A stretch of 64,000 nucleotides of DNA from Bacteroidaceae bacterium (GTDB lineage: Bacteria; Bacteroidota; Bacteroidia; Bacteroidales; Bacteroidaceae). Each line of letters begins with the position of its first letter. The stretch's first letter is position 1. The notes below the pieces were generated by a model, which was not told where the DNA came from, made no database searches, and was given only the letters and a program-made list of their open reading frames with translations. A program made the translations under genes and the position numbers. Below, in pieces: positions 45,998 to 55,224 of this stretch. The stretch is from assembly GCA_024699495.1 (NCBI GenBank), contig JAILPK010000001.1, positions 1 to 64,000 of the forward strand. The letters run 5' to 3'.

Positions 45998-46684
45998 ATG
46001 AAAAAGGTTTTTAACGTGCTTTTAGCACTTTGTGTGGTCGGCCTGCTCTTCATATGCTGGCGCAGCATCCAGGACGACATTGATTTCAACGAGGAAGTAA
46101 CCGAGCGTGAAAATGCTGTTAAGGAGCGGTTGCTGCAAATCCGCGCCGCCGAAGAAGAGTGGAAACTGCAGAGCGAAGTAGGCGATTACTGCGACAGCCT
46201 CTACAAGTTGGTGGAATTCGTCCGCAACGGACGTATCCCAAAAATCGTAAAGGAGGGCGTCCTTTCAGATGAGCAGATGGAGAAAGGCCTTACCGAAGTA
46301 AAAGCTGCAGCAATAGTGAACAGCGGTGATCAGGCAGCAATCAAAGCTAACGGTCTTGAGGGCTTCCGTCGTGACACTACATGGGTTCAGTTGAGCGATT
46401 CACTCTTTGGCCCGGACTTCTGTGCAGACAGTTTGCGTTACATTCCTTTCTCACAGGGTGATACCTTCATGCTCCAGTCGTTCACAAACCTCACCCGTTC
46501 TGGCACTCTGCAATATGTTATGGAGTGCTGTGCTCCAGACTCGTCTTTCCTCAAGGGAATGGGCCGCATGGGTGACCGTCTTATCACCAACCGTCGTCAG
46601 CTTGCTGATGATATGGGTAACTATCCTGGACTGAAGATTGGTGACCTCAACAATTGGAACAACAATGCCGGCAACTGGGAGTAA
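45998..46684 (+). CDS. Bitopic membrane protein, unknown function
   Basis: 228 residues. One N-terminal membrane segment (about 4-23), a charged probable coiled-coil (about 30-65), then a globular part ending in Asn/Gly-rich residues. No family recognised. A strong terminator follows its stop by 23 bp, but that terminator lies inside the start of the next gene. Confidence 0.8.
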   Translation: MKKVFNVLLALCVVGLLFICWRSIQDDIDFNEEVTERENAVKERLLQIRAAEEEWKLQSEVGDYCDSLYKLVEFVRNGRIPKIVKEGVLSDEQMEKGLTEVKAAAIVNSGDQAAIKANGLEGFRRDTTWVQLSDSLFGPDFCADSLRYIPFSQGDTFMLQSFTNLTRSGTLQYVMECCAPDSSFLKGMGRMGDRLITNRRQLADDMGNYPGLKIGDLNNWNNNAGNWE

Positions 46685-47480
46685 GACTCACATACCGCAA
46701 AACTTATCCATCCGCCTGCGTGCGGATGGATTTTGTTTTTTTGTCTGCAATCCCCACGATAGCAGTCTGATACGTTGCGAGTGTTTTGACGTCGGAAAGG
46801 ATGAAGATATGGGTGAGCGCATGCAGGCAGAGCTTGGTAGACCCGAATATTTCAATCACAGCATTGACCAAGTGTTTGTGCTCTCCACAGAAAATATCAC
46901 CCACATACCTCTTGAGGAATTCAAGAGAGAGAATGCTGATGCGATGTATGAGCTTACGTTCAATCATCCCAATATGGAGAGTATTCATGTAAGCTATAAT
47001 ATTTTACCGCATCTTGAAACGGTGGAGCTTTACAGCATCCCCAGAAATGTGGAGCACGCTATTCTGCAATATTATCCCACCGCGCGTTTTTTCGGTGCGC
47101 ATGCTATGCTTATGGAACGTCTGCTCCGGCTTGATAACGAGAAGGAAGAAGGGGTCAAACTGTTCTTCATATACCCTGATGGTGACAAACTGACAACATT
47201 GTATTTCGAAGAGGGAAGACTGCGGATGTCAAATACATTCACGGCTCACAATGCTCCAGATGCTCTCTACTATATTCTTTATGCCTGGAAGACTCTTGGC
47301 CTTGATTCCGAGCGCGATCAATGCATATTGCTTGGTGATACTCCATGGCTGAATGAACTTTCAACCTATGTGGCAAATATAATCAGGATCAACCCGGCCA
47401 CACTCTTCCCCAATATCCCTCTGGCAAAGGAAAAGGATGTGCCTCTTGATACCGCAGCTCTGCTTCTGAACCGCATCTGA
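46665..47480 (+). CDS. DUF3822-family protein
   Basis: 271 residues, actin-like/DUF3822 family of Bacteroidetes, function unknown. The conserved start LSIRLRADGFCFFV is followed by regular alpha/beta sequence. The first ATG choices (46638, 46665) both overlap the end of the upstream gene; 46665 is chosen for the smaller overlap (20 bp). No in-frame ATG exists between 46665 and the conserved block, so the terminator hairpin at 46708 is necessarily within the coding frame. Followed by rsmD. Confidence 0.82.
   Translation: MPATGSKTHIPQNLSIRLRADGFCFFVCNPHDSSLIRCECFDVGKDEDMGERMQAELGRPEYFNHSIDQVFVLSTENITHIPLEEFKRENADAMYELTFNHPNMESIHVSYNILPHLETVELYSIPRNVEHAILQYYPTARFFGAHAMLMERLLRLDNEKEEGVKLFFIYPDGDKLTTLYFEEGRLRMSNTFTAHNAPDALYYILYAWKTLGLDSERDQCILLGDTPWLNELSTYVANIIRINPATLFPNIPLAKEKDVPLDTAALLLNRI
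46708..46743 (+). terminator. Intrinsic terminator inside the DUF3822 coding start
   Basis: CCATCCGC (46708-46715), CTGCGT loop, GCGGATGG (46722-46729), then ATTTTGTTTTTTTG. Eight perfect base pairs, GC-rich, with a long T run. It codes for residues about 15-26 of the DUF3822 protein. Confidence 0.75.
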
Positions 47481-47524
47481 GCATTCACAATTTGTCATCC
47501 TCCTTTATCCGTACAATAACAGCA

Positions 47525-48070
47525 ATGCGTGTCATAACAGGTAAATACAAAGGTAGGCATTTTGACGTGCCACGTACATTTAAAGCACGTCCCACAACTG
47601 ACTTCGCCAAGGAGAGTCTCTTTAATGTGCTCCAAGGTTATATGGAGTTTGAGGAGGATAAGACCATGGCTCTTGACTTATTTGCAGGAACGGGCAGCAT
47701 TACTCTTGAAATCCTGAGCAGAGGGTGCAGACAGGTCGTTGCAGTTGAAAAAGAACCACTGCATTGCCGTTTCATAAACCAATATCTGCAACAGCTGAAG
47801 GAGAATAAGGCTATTGTACTTCGAGCTGACGTATTCAAATACCTCAATAACGCGAAAGCGGAGAGCTTCGATTTCATTTTTGCCGATCCGCCATATGATA
47901 TACCAGACCTGGCCTTGCTGCCTGACAAAATATTTTCTGATAACTCTTCTATACTTAAGCCCGGTGGCATATTCGTATTAGAACACGGGAAAAGAAATGA
48001 CTTTTCGTCACATCAGCATTTTGTAGAACACCGCGCTTACGGGAGCGTTAATTTTTCTCTATTCAGATGA
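47525..48070 (+). CDS. rsmD: 16S rRNA (guanine966-N2)-methyltransferase
   Basis: 181 residues. MRVITGKYKGR start, RPTTDFAKESLFNVL, SAM site LDLFAGTGSITLEIL, catalytic FIFADPPYD. The ATG at 47525 matches the conserved N-terminus; the frame extends upstream without homology. Stop overlaps the birA start (ATGA). Confidence 0.95.
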   Translation: MRVITGKYKGRHFDVPRTFKARPTTDFAKESLFNVLQGYMEFEEDKTMALDLFAGTGSITLEILSRGCRQVVAVEKEPLHCRFINQYLQQLKENKAIVLRADVFKYLNNAKAESFDFIFADPPYDIPDLALLPDKIFSDNSSILKPGGIFVLEHGKRNDFSSHQHFVEHRAYGSVNFSLFR

Positions 48071-48852
48071 AGCATTTCTGTCTTGACGACTCTCCGCAAT
48101 TCCATCTAGTGGAATTAGTAGAAACCACTTCTACCAATTCATTCCTTGCGGACTATCAGCCTCCAAGAGAAGCTGCAGTAACTGTGGTGACTGCGGATTT
48201 TCAGAACGCGGGCAGAGGGCAGGCTAATAACAAATGGGAGTCGGCTGCCGGCCAGAACCTGCTTTTCAGCATTAAGATTCATCCGCACAGCCTCCCTCCA
48301 ACAAAAATCTTTGTGCTGAGCGAAGCTATTGCTCTTGCTGTTCGGGATGCCGTTGACACTGCTCTGAAGGAATCTGATGTCGTCGGTCATTCAGTAACTG
48401 TAAAATGGCCCAATGACATATATGCAGATGATAAGAAGATTGCAGGAATCCTCATAGAAAACGAGCTGCAGGGGCAGACTATAGCGCGCGCAATAATAGG
48501 AGTGGGATTAAATGTTAACCAGGAATCATTTGTGAGCGACGCCCCCAATCCTGTTTCTCTATTTCAACTGACAGGCAAGGTCCACGAGCGGCAATTCATT
48601 CTTGGCCACATCATCAGTGTCTTCACATCGCTTTATGAATGTATTCAAAGGTGTGATTACTCTCTTGTTCATGAAACATATCTTCAATATCTCTATCGTA
48701 ATAACGGAATATATGAGTTTAAAGATTCTAATGGAGTATTTGAGGCCAATATAATAGAAGTAAAACCTGATGGCATTATTTGCCTTCGGGATACTTACGG
48801 GAACATTCGGGAATATGCTTTTAAAGAGGTGGAGTGGTGTTTGAGTTCTTAA
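48067..48852 (+). CDS. birA: Biotin--protein ligase, no DNA-binding domain
   Basis: 261 residues; attaches biotin to carboxylase carrier proteins. GRGQANNKWESAAGQNLLF (biotin/ATP loop) and KWPNDIY. The N-terminal helix-turn-helix of E. coli BirA is absent, so it is not a repressor. Coupled to rsmD through ATGA. Its last codons (Leu-Ser-Ser-stop) are made of the first unit of dyad repeat copy C. Confidence 0.93.
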   Translation: MKHFCLDDSPQFHLVELVETTSTNSFLADYQPPREAAVTVVTADFQNAGRGQANNKWESAAGQNLLFSIKIHPHSLPPTKIFVLSEAIALAVRDAVDTALKESDVVGHSVTVKWPNDIYADDKKIAGILIENELQGQTIARAIIGVGLNVNQESFVSDAPNPVSLFQLTGKVHERQFILGHIISVFTSLYECIQRCDYSLVHETYLQYLYRNNGIYEFKDSNGVFEANIIEVKPDGIICLRDTYGNIREYAFKEVEWCLSS

Positions 48853-48954
48853 GTTCTTGAGTTTTTGAGTAGACAAGTAGACGAGTTGAGAAGTTAGTTC
48901 CTTAGAGGATAGGTAATGGCTTATCTACTTAACTACTTGCTTACTTATCCACTT
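48842..48954 (+). repeat. Intergenic dyad repeat, copy C (birA-pyrH gap)
   Basis: Left arm of GAGTTCTTAA/GAGTTTTT units beginning inside birA, core TCCTTAGAGGATAGGTAATG (48899-48918) then GCTTATCTACTTA, short right arm. Same orientation as copy B. Confidence 0.82.
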
Positions 48955-49009
48955 TGAATCTTTGGCCTTTGGACGATTTCTCATTTTTATAATTAATAAT
49001 AATACTAAT

Positions 49010-49720
49010 ATGGCTAAATTTAATCGTATCTTGCTAAAACTTTCTGGCGAAAGCCTAATGGGATCAAAAAAGTATGGAATAGACGAGCAGCGTCTGTCTG
49101 AATATGCAGAACAGATTAAAGAAGTTCATGCAATGGGAGTGCAAATTGGCATCGTCATCGGAGGTGGAAATATCTTCCGCGGCCTGAGCGGGGCAGGCAA
49201 AGGTTTTGACCGCGTTAAAGGCGACCAAATGGGAATGTGCGCAACTGTCATCAACTCGCTCGCCCTAAGCAGCGCCCTCGGCTCTGTTGGAGTGAAAAGC
49301 AGGGTGCTGACGGCTATCCGCATGGAACCCATCGGCGAGTTCTATACAAAGTGGAAGGCCATAGAGGCTATGGAGGCTGGTGAGGTTGCTATCATGAGTG
49401 CAGGCACCGGCAACCCTTATTTTACGACAGACACAGGTTCCAGTCTGCGAGGAATAGAAATAGAGGCAGACGTGATGCTAAAAGGCACGCGTGTGGACGG
49501 AGTTTATACGGCTGACCCAGAGAAAGACCCCACGGCAGTAAAGTTCAAGGACATCACCTATGATGAGATCTACGTGCGCGGTTTGAAGGTAATGGACCTG
49601 ACGGCAACTACAATGTGCAAAGAAAACAAACTGCCTATCTATGTGTTCAATATGGATATTTACGGGAATCTGAAGAAGGTCCTGGATGGAGAAGAGATAG
49701 GCACATTGGTTCACAATTAA
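49010..49720 (+). CDS. pyrH: UMP kinase
   Basis: 236 residues of the amino-acid-kinase fold: LLKLSGESLMG, VIGGGNIFRG, GTGNPYFTTDT, and DGVYTADPEKDP. The ATG at 49010 gives the usual N-terminus (MAKFNRILLKLSGE); the frame upstream is leader sequence rich in TAATAAT. Confidence 0.96.
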   Translation: MAKFNRILLKLSGESLMGSKKYGIDEQRLSEYAEQIKEVHAMGVQIGIVIGGGNIFRGLSGAGKGFDRVKGDQMGMCATVINSLALSSALGSVGVKSRVLTAIRMEPIGEFYTKWKAIEAMEAGEVAIMSAGTGNPYFTTDTGSSLRGIEIEADVMLKGTRVDGVYTADPEKDPTAVKFKDITYDEIYVRGLKVMDLTATTMCKENKLPIYVFNMDIYGNLKKVLDGEEIGTLVHN

Positions 49721-49775
49721 CCAGGCTGATTATTGTAGGCCTTTAATAGCTGCCGGAATCAAAAGGAAAAGAATC

Positions 49776-49823
49776 AAAAAAAGTGCACCCCAAAAGTTAG
49801 ACTAAAACTTTTGGGGTGCACTT
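49776..49823 (-). terminator. Perfect 18-bp hairpin, minus-strand terminator of the CapD-like gene
   Basis: AAGTGCACCCCAAAAGTT (49781-49798), AGACTAA loop, and its exact reverse complement (49806-49823). On the minus strand a T run (49776-49782 read backwards) follows, so it terminates the converging polysaccharide gene. The CACCCCAAAAGTT...GAC sequence resembles ends of IS3-type elements. Confidence 0.75.
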
Positions 49824-49881
49824 CAATCTGACTTCCGGGGTTCATTTTATTTTAGTTCAATGTTTTTCCCTTCACATTATG

Positions 49882-51825
49882 TTAATTGTCCAATTCCTCA
49901 TACTTGGAATGTTTGGACTTATACTCAGGAACAATCTGCTTCATCTGTCTCACGGTTTCCATATCATCATATAGATAACTCTGTGCTACGAGCGCGTCTA
50001 TCTGTGCGGCAATTGTATCATAGTCGTATTCACGTACTTGTGCAATCTTAATCTTCTTATGGAATGTGGGCTTAGTCAGCTCTTCGTCATTCAAGACCTC
50101 CTCATATAGTTTTTCGCCATCGCGCAGTCCGGTGAACTCTACCTTAACATTTTTTGCTCCGCTTAAAATAATCATACGTCTTGCCAAATCAGCTATTTTC
50201 ACAGGCTTGCCCATATCAAAGACAAAGATCTCTCCACCCCGACCCATCGTTCCTGCTTCAAGAACCAGTTTGCATGCCTCTGGTATAAGCATGAAGTAGC
50301 GGATTATGTCAGGATGAGTAACAGTTAACGGGCCACCCTTGCGAATCTGCTCTTTGAAGATTGGAATTACAGATCCGTTTGAACCAAGCACATTACCAAA
50401 TCTGGTAGTTACAAACTGACATACTTCTTTTGGCTTGCCAGAAGCATCTTCAGCAGCAGCGGCCTCGTCATGAAGCTTTCGGTTGAGAGCTTGAACGTAA
50501 ATCTCGCAAATTCGCTTAGAACAGCCCATCACGTTCGTCGGGTTAACTGCTTTGTCAGTGGAAATCATTACGAATTTCTTAACTCCGTATTTCACAGCTA
50601 AATCCGCTATCACTCGCGTTCCGTCAATGTTATTCTGCACAGCCTCACTGGGGTTGTCCTCCATCATAGGTACGTGCTTGTAAGCTGCGGCGTGGAAAAC
50701 ATAATCCGGACGATATTTCTTGAATAAGCTTTCCATGCGACGATGCTTTGTAATGCTCGTCACGACAGTCTCGGCTTTGATGTTAGGATAGTCGTTTGCC
50801 ATCATAAGGCGGATGTCATGTTGCGGAGTTTCAGCTTCATCAACCAAAACGAGTTGGCTGGGTGAGAATTTGGAAATCTGGCGTACCATCTCTGATCCGA
50901 TAGAGCCGGCCGAACCCGTAATGAAAATACACTTGTTATTCAGCATATTCCCGATCACGTTCATGTCGACTTCAATTTCTTCTCGTGGCAGCAGGTCCTC
51001 AATTTGCACCTCTTGTAATTGCGATGTGTTTATGTCTGAAGTGCCATCCCAAGTCTGTGCGAGATTCAGAGTGTAGATGGTAATGCCTGCTTCTATCAGA
51101 CTATCCACCATGGCCTGATTCTCTGAAATACGTTCCTTTTTGAGCGGTGAAACGAGAAGTGTCTTGGCCTTAAACCTACGCATATTCTCTATCAGATGTT
51201 CATCGTTGGCAAAAACGTTTATGCCCATGAGCATGTGCCCGGGCATATCTGTTGAGTCAGAGATAAAACCCTTTAGGGTGAATCGCGCCGGTTCTTCCAT
51301 CCTTATGGCTTTAGCCAGCATCAGTCCTCCGGCTTTGCAACCATATATAAACACTGGCTTTGTAGCGTCAGCCTCTCTTGCTAAGTCAAAAAGATATTTA
51401 ACAATGATGCGTGTTCCCACCATAACCAGTGTTGCAAGCAGCCAAGAGAAGAGGAGTTCTCGAACAGGAATGGGGACGAGCCATTGGTCAACGTTGAAGA
51501 CCAGACGCATGAACTCGATGACGGCAATACCTATAAAGTTGGCTACTGCTACTCGGTAAAGGTCAGTAAATCCGGAGTAACGGACAACCCCCTTATACGT
51601 ATGCATAACTCTGAACCCTACTATATATGGGATTAGATACAGCAACAATGTTCCTACTAGAGGCCAGAATATCATAGCAGTTGCTGTAGCGCCCTTATAT
51701 AGTGTATATGAAAAGAGCATCGAGAAAAACACTACCAGGCAATCGAAAAGCAAAACTATCCAATATGGTGTCGCCCTATTAGAAAAATAGTGTGACGTTA
51801 TCTTATATATAACGTTCATAGGCAA
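49882..51825 (-). CDS. PglF/CapD-type nucleotide-sugar 4,6-dehydratase, membrane-bound
   Basis: 647 residues. Four membrane segments in the first 150 residues, a first Rossmann-like domain (VFIYGCKAGGLML, about 158-170), then an extended SDR domain with TGSAGSIGS at 303-311 and VNPTNVMGCSKR, where the Met replaces the usual catalytic Tyr as in the large UDP-GlcNAc 4,6-dehydratases. It makes keto-sugar intermediates for capsule, LPS or glycoprotein. Second Met (51819) is an equally good start. No glycan cluster is adjacent. Confidence 0.92.
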   Translation of the reverse strand: MPMNVIYKITSHYFSNRATPYWIVLLFDCLVVFFSMLFSYTLYKGATATAMIFWPLVGTLLLYLIPYIVGFRVMHTYKGVVRYSGFTDLYRVAVANFIGIAVIEFMRLVFNVDQWLVPIPVRELLFSWLLATLVMVGTRIIVKYLFDLAREADATKPVFIYGCKAGGLMLAKAIRMEEPARFTLKGFISDSTDMPGHMLMGINVFANDEHLIENMRRFKAKTLLVSPLKKERISENQAMVDSLIEAGITIYTLNLAQTWDGTSDINTSQLQEVQIEDLLPREEIEVDMNVIGNMLNNKCIFITGSAGSIGSEMVRQISKFSPSQLVLVDEAETPQHDIRLMMANDYPNIKAETVVTSITKHRRMESLFKKYRPDYVFHAAAYKHVPMMEDNPSEAVQNNIDGTRVIADLAVKYGVKKFVMISTDKAVNPTNVMGCSKRICEIYVQALNRKLHDEAAAAEDASGKPKEVCQFVTTRFGNVLGSNGSVIPIFKEQIRKGGPLTVTHPDIIRYFMLIPEACKLVLEAGTMGRGGEIFVFDMGKPVKIADLARRMIILSGAKNVKVEFTGLRDGEKLYEEVLNDEELTKPTFHKKIKIAQVREYDYDTIAAQIDALVAQSYLYDDMETVRQMKQIVPEYKSKHSKYEELDN

Positions 51826-51845
51826 TTTCTGATATTAATTTATTC

Positions 51846-53912
51846 TTAGTCCTCAGCAGAAGACTCCTCGGCTTTCGGAGCACGCATTTCTGCATCGACA
51901 GCCTTGATTTTCTCTGCTAACAGCGCCAACTCACTCTTGAGTTTATCCACTTTTTTTGTCAATTCGGCCACCAGGCTGTTGCCGGTCTTGCTCTTGGCGC
52001 TGAGGAATGTCAGGTTTGTCTCATAGGTCTGAATCTCAGCCTTCTGTTGCTCATAGATACGAAGCAGACGTTCTTTTTCGCGAGATAATGTGCTACTGCC
52101 CTGATCTACAGCACGACGTATTGACTTCTGGAAACCTTCCAGCCTACGGCGGGCTGCGCTCTGGCCAAACTGCTTGTATAGCTGGTCTGTTATCTCGCGA
52201 TAGGCAGCATAAACCTTATCCTTGTCGCGGAAAGGCACGTGGCCCACCTCGTTCCATTGCTGTTGTAGCTGACGCACTTGCTCAATCGTGGCTTCAGATG
52301 TTTCTGCAGTGAGAGCCTTCAATTGTTCTATGATGTCATGCTTAGCGGAGAGGTTAGCCTGCTCTTCGCTGCGAGCGCTTGCAGTCGCTTTCTGCTTCGC
52401 CTCAAAGAAATGGTCGCAGGCGGCGGTGAAGCGTTTCCACAACTGCTCGCTATATTTGCGTGGAACAGCTCCTATAGCCTTCCAGCGCTTTTGCAGTTCA
52501 ATCAGTTTGTCAGTTGTCTTACGCCACTCGGTGCTCTCTTGCAACGCTTCGGCCTCTTCAACCAATTTGCGCTTCAATTCCAAGTTTTCAGACTGTTCGT
52601 CCTTGATTGTCTTGAAGAATTCAGCTTTGGCTGTGAAAAAGTTGTCACAGGCGACGCGGAAACGGTCGAACACGCGTTGGTTCATCTTATGTGGAGCATA
52701 ACCTATAGTCTTCCATTCTGCTTGGAGAGATAGCACCTCTTTTGTCTTTTCGTCCCAAAGGGCGAAAGACGTCAAGACTGAGGTATCTATAGCTTCAACC
52801 TGTTCGCAGAGTTCAGTCTTGCGTGTGAGATTGGCTTCTTCACGTGCTTTTATTGCCTCGAAATGTTCCTGATGGCGCTTGTTTATCACCGTGCTTGCAG
52901 CCTTGAAACGCTCCCAGATGCTTTCGCGCAGTTCTTTGGCCACCGGGCCGATTTCCTTATAATCAGCATGCAAAGCCTGCAATTTATTGAATGCTGAGAT
53001 GATGTCGGTCTCATCGGCCAGGCGTTCAGCAGCTTCAATAATGCGGTTCTTTGCCTCCAAATTCTTTCTGAAGTCATATTCGCGGGCCTCAATATGCAGT
53101 TTCAGCTGGTCATAGAACTGCTCCACATAGAGTTGGAATGTTTTCCATATTTCTGTGGCTTTTTCTGCAGGAACAGACTTTATTTCTTTCCATTCAGCCT
53201 GTAGCTGCTTAAACTCATCAAAATGACTGTTAGCCTCCTCGGGGGATGTGGCCAACTGCTTGATGCGCTCTATAATAGACAGCTTACGTGCGAGATTATC
53301 TTCTTTTTGGCGCTCGGCCTCCTCTGCCAACTTAGCTCGCTGTTCGCGTACGGTTTGCATCGCTGACTTGAAGTTCTCCTCAATCACATCTGGTTCAGGA
53401 CGGTAATCTTCAGCATTTCCGCCAGCCTCGATAAATGCGTTGCGTGCGGCTAGTTGGTCTGCTTTCTGGAATTTATAGAACACCTGTTTCAGCAAATCCA
53501 GTTCTTGGCGGTCGCCTCCGTCTCCTGCCTCACAGATTTCTTTCAGGCGTTCCAGCACCTGCTCTTTTGTCTCAAAGATTACCTTCCCTTCTTCGGCTGT
53601 GTTGTCCGGCTCTGCAATCTCTTCTGGTTCAGAAGCATCATCAGCCGGGGATTCGACAGTCTCTGGCTCTTCATTTTTTGATTCTAAGGGTGCAGATTCT
53701 GCAGCAGCGGCCTCTGATATATCTGTGTCTGCTGCAACAGGTTCGGCAATTTGGGAATCGTTTGCTGATTCCGCAACCTCTATGTTTTCTGTTGAATCTG
53801 ATGTTGTCTCCGCAGCCTGTGCCTCAACCTGAGGGGCAGCCTGCTCCTTTGATGTTTCTGCAACTTCGGGCTCAATAGGAGCGGAGGTCTGCAGTTCTTC
53901 ATTCTCAGTCAT
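51846..53912 (-). CDS. DUF349 repeat coiled-coil protein
   Basis: 688 residues. Long acidic Ala/Glu/Thr-rich N-terminal region (about 1-125), then at least five DUF349-type helical repeats marked by LQxxWKxIG with a following Arg/Phe-rich helix: LQAEWKEIKSVP, LHADYKEIGPV, LQAEWKTIGYAP, LQKRWKAIGAVP, LQQQWNEVGHVP. A coiled-coil tail follows. Function unknown; widespread in Bacteroidetes. 20 bp upstream of the dehydratase gene. Confidence 0.88.
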   Translation of the reverse strand: MTENEELQTSAPIEPEVAETSKEQAAPQVEAQAAETTSDSTENIEVAESANDSQIAEPVAADTDISEAAAAESAPLESKNEEPETVESPADDASEPEEIAEPDNTAEEGKVIFETKEQVLERLKEICEAGDGGDRQELDLLKQVFYKFQKADQLAARNAFIEAGGNAEDYRPEPDVIEENFKSAMQTVREQRAKLAEEAERQKEDNLARKLSIIERIKQLATSPEEANSHFDEFKQLQAEWKEIKSVPAEKATEIWKTFQLYVEQFYDQLKLHIEAREYDFRKNLEAKNRIIEAAERLADETDIISAFNKLQALHADYKEIGPVAKELRESIWERFKAASTVINKRHQEHFEAIKAREEANLTRKTELCEQVEAIDTSVLTSFALWDEKTKEVLSLQAEWKTIGYAPHKMNQRVFDRFRVACDNFFTAKAEFFKTIKDEQSENLELKRKLVEEAEALQESTEWRKTTDKLIELQKRWKAIGAVPRKYSEQLWKRFTAACDHFFEAKQKATASARSEEQANLSAKHDIIEQLKALTAETSEATIEQVRQLQQQWNEVGHVPFRDKDKVYAAYREITDQLYKQFGQSAARRRLEGFQKSIRRAVDQGSSTLSREKERLLRIYEQQKAEIQTYETNLTFLSAKSKTGNSLVAELTKKVDKLKSELALLAEKIKAVDAEMRAPKAEESSAED

Positions 53913-54022
53913 AGTCTTGTGTTTTATTGAAAAAAATCACTTTCTGTTTTTAGAATCAATAATCTTTTTGCAAATAACGGGAAAAATGTTGAAGTAACCT
54001 AAGAAAAATGCAAAAAAATATA

Positions 54023-54949
54023 TCAAATCCACGTTTTATGCCTTGCATACCACCAAAATGCGGCAGTCAACAATACCGAAAGGGCAACAGCAAACGGGAA
54101 ACCAATAGGACTTGACTCCATGCCATTCACGAGGTTCATGCCGAAGAAACTGGCTATCAGGGTGGGCACCATCAGGAACATGCTCACAAGAGTTAGGGTT
54201 TTCATCACCGTGGACATGTTATTATTGATGATATTTGCATATGTGTCCATCGTGGAGTCAAGGATATTCGTATAGATGGCGGTGGTCTCGCGGGCCTGGC
54301 TCATTTCGATGTTTACATCTTCAATAAGGTCTGCGTCAAGTTCGTCCACAGGAAGCTTAAATTTCAGCTTCGATAGCAGAGTCTCGTTACCACGAATAGA
54401 TGTTGCAAAATATGTTAGGCTGTCTTGCAGTCGGCTCAGACTTATCAGGTCCACATTGTCCACCTTTCGGTCAAGATGCTGCTTGGCTGCCTCTATCAAG
54501 GCGCTTATCTGCTTCAGCCGTTTTAGATACCAGACGGCCGATGACAGGAACAGTCTGAAGACCATGTCCACCGAATCCATAAATCCTACGCCACGCTTCT
54601 GCTGGAAGGTGACAAAGTCTATCATCATGTTGGTCTCAAAATGGCATACTGTGATGCAGACATCTTTGTTTAGAATAATTCCAAGGGGAATGGTGGTATA
54701 TGGTGTTCGCGATCGAACCTCCTTGACATAAGGAATACGAAGAATTATGAGCATCCACCCATCGTCAAACTCGTAACGGGCGCGTTCATCCGTATCGGCA
54801 ATGTCATCAATAAAATAATCAGGGATATGCAGCTCATCCTGCAAGAAAAGGGCATCATCCTGAGTTGGGCATGTTACCTGCACCCAACAATCCGGCTGCC
54901 ATTGGTCTAGCGTGTGCAGACCATTCTTTGTGTTCCAATAAGTTCGCAT
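54023..54949 (-). CDS. corA: CorA-family magnesium/divalent cation channel
   Basis: 308 residues. Large N-terminal cytoplasmic domain, then two C-terminal membrane segments with the pore signature GMN in IASFFGMNLVNGM. GGAGG-like GGAGGAAA before the start is one of few Shine-Dalgarno-like sites in the window. Upstream of DUF349 by 110 bp. Confidence 0.93.
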   Translation of the reverse strand: MRTYWNTKNGLHTLDQWQPDCWVQVTCPTQDDALFLQDELHIPDYFIDDIADTDERARYEFDDGWMLIILRIPYVKEVRSRTPYTTIPLGIILNKDVCITVCHFETNMMIDFVTFQQKRGVGFMDSVDMVFRLFLSSAVWYLKRLKQISALIEAAKQHLDRKVDNVDLISLSRLQDSLTYFATSIRGNETLLSKLKFKLPVDELDADLIEDVNIEMSQARETTAIYTNILDSTMDTYANIINNNMSTVMKTLTLVSMFLMVPTLIASFFGMNLVNGMESSPIGFPFAVALSVLLTAAFWWYARHKTWI

Positions 54950-55079
54950 CTGGCGTTTCCTCCATGCTTTTGTTCTAATGAGGAGCTAAAAGTCGCTTCT
55001 GCGAACCCCGCTCCCTTAGAATTGATAATTCTCCGGGTGATAGTCGTCCATTTATTTGTAATCTCTGGTTTTGCGGCGG

Positions 55080-55113
55080 CAAAGGTAAGCAAAATAAGTT
55101 ATTTGCAGACAAA
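55080..55113 (-). promoter_or_regulatory. Promoter of corA
   Basis: Minus-strand TACCTTTG (55080-55087) and TTTG (55110-55113), spacing 22 bp; implies a leader of about 125 nt. Confidence 0.6.
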
Positions 55114-55148
55114 TATGAGGCAAAAATATTTCAAAAAGGCTTATTTCC

Positions 55149-55180
55149 TTTGGTAATTCACTCGGTTTACAGTACCTTTG
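55149..55180 (+). promoter_or_regulatory. Promoter of gpmI
   Basis: TTTG 55149-55152 and TACCTTTG 55173-55180, spacing 20 bp; about 45 bp before the ATG. Confidence 0.75.
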
Positions 55181-55224
55181 CCGCGCAAAATCAATCAAAA
55201 AGAACCAAAACATAACTATTTCTT

